Below are positions 60,821 through 64,000 of a DNA stretch of 64,000 bases, in pieces. This DNA is from Tharpella sp964457755 (GTDB lineage Bacteria; Desulfobacterota; Anaeroferrophillalia; Anaeroferrophillales; Tharpellaceae). Where the stretch lies: positions 1 through 64,000 of the forward strand of contig CAYWGC010000011.1 in the NCBI GenBank assembly GCA_964457755.1. The letters run 5' to 3'. The notes beneath the pieces are model-generated. The model was not told where the DNA came from, searched no databases, and saw nothing but the letters and a program-made list of their open reading frames with translations. The translations under genes were made by a program, and so were the position numbers. Numbering within the stretch: position 1 is the stretch's first letter; every line of letters begins with the position of its first letter.

Positions 60821-61891
60821 CTATTTAAAAACTGTCAAATTGCGCATCTGACTGACGGTTTCAGCCGGGCGTTCAGACTGGAGAAGCGCTCTAATTACGG
60901 CAACGGCTGCAACTTTAGTTTGGGCAACCTCGCTAAGATTGTGTTCATCAAGACCACCGATAGCAACAACCGGTATAGAGATCTGAGTTAACATTTCAAC
61001 CAGACCAGTAATCCCGACTTCGGGGTCGGGCTTGACCTTACTCGGGGTCTTAAAAATCGGGCCAAAACCAAGATAATCAGCCCCCTCGGACACTGCCGCC
61101 AGGGCCTGTTTTAAAGAGTGGGTCGAGCGGCCTATCGGTATCTGCGGGCCGACTAAACGACGAGCTTCAGCAATCGGCAGATCATCCTGGCCCAAATGTA
61201 AAGCGTCAGCGTCAACCAAAAGTGCAATATCTGGCCGGTCATTAACCACAAAAGGGGTTTTAAATTCACGGCAAAGCGCCCTGACCTCATATGCTCTTTC
61301 GAGAAAAGAGCTGTCACTGCCCCGCTTTTGACGCCATTGCAGAAGATCAATACCAGCGCCCAGAACACGCTTAAGGTCGGCAATCAGATCAGAACCGGTG
61401 TAGAAATTTTCATCGACCACCAGATAGAGAGCTGCCGCCTTTTTATGGGACAAGCCAAACCACTCTCTAACCTTATTAAATCTTGAGCCGACAACACACT
61501 TTTCTAAATCGTAGAGTTCAAAACGTAACTCTTTAATACCTTGAGAGAGTTCCGGGTGATCTATAAGTTTCGCACACTCCTCTATAACCCGGGCCGCCTC
61601 TTGCGCCCTTTTTATATTGGCTTGAATAATTGCCTGCCAATCGCTGCGAGCCGCTTCACTGACAGTAAACGTCTGACGTCCAATATCTGTTGCGACTTGC
61701 CGCTCACGCAGACCATTCAGTATCAATCTGTCATCCTGCAACTTACGCAAACGATGCCGTAAATCCTTGATCCGCAGGGCCTGTTCATCATCACAAACCA
61801 GACGACAATAATCTTCAACCACGCGCAAACCTTCACGTAAGCGGTTAAAATTCACATCCAGAACGCGATATACTCGATTATCTTCGATCAC
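60821..61891 (-). CDS. thiE: ThiD2-ThiE fusion, thiamine-phosphate synthase
   Basis: A 356-residue fusion. Residues 1-140 (VYRVLDVNFNRLREGLRVVEDYCRLVC) match the ThiD2-type domain found before ThiE in cyanobacteria, Aquifex and some anaerobes, proposed to phosphorylate HMP-P. Residues 150-356 are a TIM-barrel ThiE with YLVVDENFYTG, KRGSDSSFLERA, DRPDIALLVDADALHLGQDDLP, the glycine-rich IGRSTHSL and GADYLGFGPIFKTPSK. It lies just after rpoC and 14 bp before thiC. It would join HMP-PP and thiazole phosphate. Confidence 0.9.
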   Translation of the reverse strand: MIEDNRVYRVLDVNFNRLREGLRVVEDYCRLVCDDEQALRIKDLRHRLRKLQDDRLILNGLRERQVATDIGRQTFTVSEAARSDWQAIIQANIKRAQEAARVIEECAKLIDHPELSQGIKELRFELYDLEKCVVGSRFNKVREWFGLSHKKAAALYLVVDENFYTGSDLIADLKRVLGAGIDLLQWRQKRGSDSSFLERAYEVRALCREFKTPFVVNDRPDIALLVDADALHLGQDDLPIAEARRLVGPQIPIGRSTHSLKQALAAVSEGADYLGFGPIFKTPSKVKPDPEVGITGLVEMLTQISIPVVAIGGLDEHNLSEVAQTKVAAVAVIRALLQSERPAETVSQMRNLTVFK

Positions 61892-61936
61892 AAACCCTGC
61901 TTAAATTCTTCTAAGAGAAGCATTAAGTAAGCTATT

Positions 61937-64000
61937 TTACAACTCCGCGTTGACATCGGCGGCGCTCATTTGGGCCCCTTCATTAAGCAAGAGGGCGGCG
62001 GCAGAAGCCTCTTCATTTTCGGCATCTGCGGCTACAGCTTCCTTGATAAGGAGCTGATCCTCTTCACTCATTCCGACCTTCAGATCACGATAACAGCGCT
62101 GTCCCGAACCGGCCGGGATCAAGCGGCCCATAATCACATTCTCTTTGAGCCCGACAAGATTATCAACCTTGCCCGCGACACTGGCCTGGGTCAATACTTT
62201 GGTGGTTTCCTGGAATGATGCTGCCGAAATAAAACTATCGGTACTCAAGGATGCCTTGGTAATCCCCAAAAAGAGCGGCTCTCCAACAGCCGGTTGCAGA
62301 CCTTCGGCCATAGCTTTGCGGTTGCCCGCTTCAAAAGCATGTTTTTCGACCGTCTCATCAACCACAAATACGGTTTCACCGGCGTCTACAACCTTGATAC
62401 GCCGCAGCATCTGACGCACTATAACCTCGATATGCTTATCATTGATACCGACCCCCTGGAGTCGATAGACCTCCTGGACTTCGTTGACAATATATTTTGC
62501 CAGCTCTTTAACACCTAAAACCCGCAAGATATCATGCGGATCAATCGAACCATCGACCAGAGGTTCACCAGTGGCCACCATATCACCTTCATGAACGATC
62601 AGATATTTACCTTTAGGTATCAGATGTTCAATCGGATCGCCAATTTCCGGCGTCACAATAACCCTCTGCTTACCTTTAACCATCTTACCTAAGGAAACAA
62701 TCCCTTCGATCTCGGCAATAACCGCAATCTCTTTCGGCTTACGGGCCTCAAAGAGCTCGGCAACTCGCGGCAAACCACCAGTAATATCCTTGGTTTTGGT
62801 TGTATCTCGAGGTTTGGTTGCGACAATATCACCAGCCAAAACCTCTTCGCCATCGGCCACCATAATGTGAATACCGGGGGAGAAGTTATAGCGAGCCTCA
62901 CCCCGGCCGTCAATTTTAATGGTGCGATTTTTTTCATCTTTAATTGAAAGCCGCGGCCTGAGGTCGGCATTTCGAGATTCGGTTACAACCCGTCTCGACA
63001 TCCGGGTCTGAGCATCAACCTGCTCGGTGAAGGTTAAACCTTCGATCAGGTCCCCATATTTAACTTTACCGCTAACCCCTGTCAGGGTCGGAATGGAGAA
63101 AGGATCCCACTCAGTAAGCAGTTGTCCGGGCTTGATCTCCTCGCCCTCTTCAACATGCAGGATGGCTCCGAATACAACTTTATTACGCTCTTTAATCTTG
63201 CCGTCAGAATCGACCACGGCGATCTCACCATTACGGTTCATCGCGACTAATTTTCCATTACGATTACGCACCGTATCCAACTTGATAAACTTGATAAGGC
63301 CGCTCAGTTTCGAAGACAATGACGACTGTTCAACCGCACTGCTGGCAGTACCACCGATATGAAAGGTCCGCATGGTCAACTGGGTGCCCGGCTCACCAAT
63401 CGACTGCGCCGCAATAACCCCAACCGACTCACCAATATTGACCAGACGACCCCGGGCCAGATCACGACCATAACAATATGCGCAAGTCCCCTGCTTAGAC
63501 TGGCAGGTCAGGACCGAACGAATCCGAACCCGGTCAAGACCGGAACTATCTATCTGTTCAGCTAACTCCTCTGTAATCTCCTGATCAGCTTCGACAATTA
63601 TCTCGCCGGTAATGGGCGAAAAAATATCATCCTGGGCCACCCGGCCCAGTACCCGATCAGATACTTTTTCTATAATTTCGCCGCCTTCTGTAAGCGGGGT
63701 CACGTAGATTCCATCAAGGGTTCCACAATCGATTTCGGAAACCACTGCATCTTGAGCGACATCAACCAAACGCCTGGTCAGATAACCTGAGTTTGCGGTT
63801 TTCAAGGCGGTATCGGCCAAACCTTTACGAGCCCCATGCGTCGAAACAAAGTATTGGAGTACATTGAGGCCTTCCCGGAAATTAGCGATAATCGGATTTT
63901 CAATAATCTCGCCGGATGGTTTCGCCATCAAACCCCGCATACCGGCCAGCTGCCGAATCTGCTGCTGACTACCACGAGCTCCGGAATCGGCCATCATATA
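61937..64000 (-). CDS. rpoC: DNA-directed RNA polymerase beta-prime subunit (partial, N-terminus off the window)
   Basis: The C-terminal 687 codons of RpoC; the N-terminal half lies beyond position 64000. The read-through begins with YMMADSGARGSQQQIRQLAGM, the beta-prime bridge-helix region, followed by GLMAKPSGEIIE, THGARKGLADTALKTANSGYLTRRLVDVAQD (trigger loop), SAQSIGEPGTQLTMRTFH and MLRRIKVVDAGET. The C-terminal tail is acidic and Ala-rich, ending at a stop at 61937. thiE follows 45 bp later on the same strand. This is a universally conserved core enzyme. Confidence 0.97.
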   Translation of the reverse strand, partial: YMMADSGARGSQQQIRQLAGMRGLMAKPSGEIIENPIIANFREGLNVLQYFVSTHGARKGLADTALKTANSGYLTRRLVDVAQDAVVSEIDCGTLDGIYVTPLTEGGEIIEKVSDRVLGRVAQDDIFSPITGEIIVEADQEITEELAEQIDSSGLDRVRIRSVLTCQSKQGTCAYCYGRDLARGRLVNIGESVGVIAAQSIGEPGTQLTMRTFHIGGTASSAVEQSSLSSKLSGLIKFIKLDTVRNRNGKLVAMNRNGEIAVVDSDGKIKERNKVVFGAILHVEEGEEIKPGQLLTEWDPFSIPTLTGVSGKVKYGDLIEGLTFTEQVDAQTRMSRRVVTESRNADLRPRLSIKDEKNRTIKIDGRGEARYNFSPGIHIMVADGEEVLAGDIVATKPRDTTKTKDITGGLPRVAELFEARKPKEIAVIAEIEGIVSLGKMVKGKQRVIVTPEIGDPIEHLIPKGKYLIVHEGDMVATGEPLVDGSIDPHDILRVLGVKELAKYIVNEVQEVYRLQGVGINDKHIEVIVRQMLRRIKVVDAGETVFVVDETVEKHAFEAGNRKAMAEGLQPAVGEPLFLGITKASLSTDSFISAASFQETTKVLTQASVAGKVDNLVGLKENVIMGRLIPAGSGQRCYRDLKVGMSEEDQLLIKEAVAADAENEEASAAALLLNEGAQMSAADVNAEL

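Noticed and set aside
1..64000. CRISPR arrays, tRNA or rRNA genes, integrases or insertion sequences
   Set aside because: I looked for regularly spaced direct repeats, tRNA arms and transposase motifs and saw none; the word-built hairpins have no spacers and no cas genes are near.

Overview
The window is a bacterial chromosome segment of moderate G+C with short intergenic gaps and overlapping operons. The gene content suggests a Gram-negative anaerobe of the Desulfobacterota (deltaproteobacterial) type: a TRAP dicarboxylate system, a porin, AmrS, short anaerobe-type ThiC, a ThiD2-ThiE fusion, sigma-54 activators and large secreted repeat proteins. This placement is an inference from family content; no rRNA or tRNA gene is visible. 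The last gene, rpoC, runs off the right edge.

Layout. 1-2.1 kb: a G-free tract, a PilZ protein, a small secreted protein and a truncated macro-domain gene. 2.1-4.75 kb: a tightly overlapping three-gene operon (cytidylyltransferase-like, CobD/HisC-like PLP enzyme, CDP-alcohol phosphatidyltransferase), probably for a phospholipid head group. 4.75-6.15 kb: a decay zone with two gene remnants. 6.2-11.6 kb: RluA-type pseudouridine synthase, valS and an acidic receiver-like protein. 11.7-16.3 kb: two secreted proteins sharing a C-terminal module. 16.5-22.3 kb: an operon of two sigma-54 activators with atypical receivers around a TPR protein. 22.4-31.8 kb: amrS, then rightward purH, purD, purE, tsaC, a PP-loop protein and mutS. 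31.8-34.7 kb: Rrf2 regulator, coaX, birA, nadC. 35-41.5 kb: an LVIVD-repeat secreted protein, an aminotransferase and an FG-GAP-like secreted protein.

41.7-52.0 kb is a coherent C4-dicarboxylate block: DctB-like sensor kinase, NarL-type regulator, TRAP dctP/dctQ/dctM, a double-length malic enzyme and a porin. The predicted flow is sensing, uptake through porin and TRAP, then oxidative decarboxylation of malate to pyruvate. 52-57.8 kb: mobB-mobA, a DEAD-box helicase, DUF1820, a His-rich small protein, tyrS and rpsT. 58-64 kb, leftward: rpoC, thiD2-thiE, thiC, hisI, hisG.

Two non-coding themes stand out. Long intergenic hairpins have arms built from short tandem words (27.9, 39.6, 41.5, 53.3, 55.6 kb and a worn copy at 9.9 kb). 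A second set of mosaic intergenic repeats shares exact 14-21 nt words (16.4, 25.3, 26.7, 39.5, 59.0 kb). The strongest biological leads are the tandem malic enzyme whose halves have lost complementary active-site residues, the putative CDP-ethanolamine-type lipid operon, and the secreted protein family sharing an unrecognised C-terminal module, of which a worn remnant survives at 5.7 kb.
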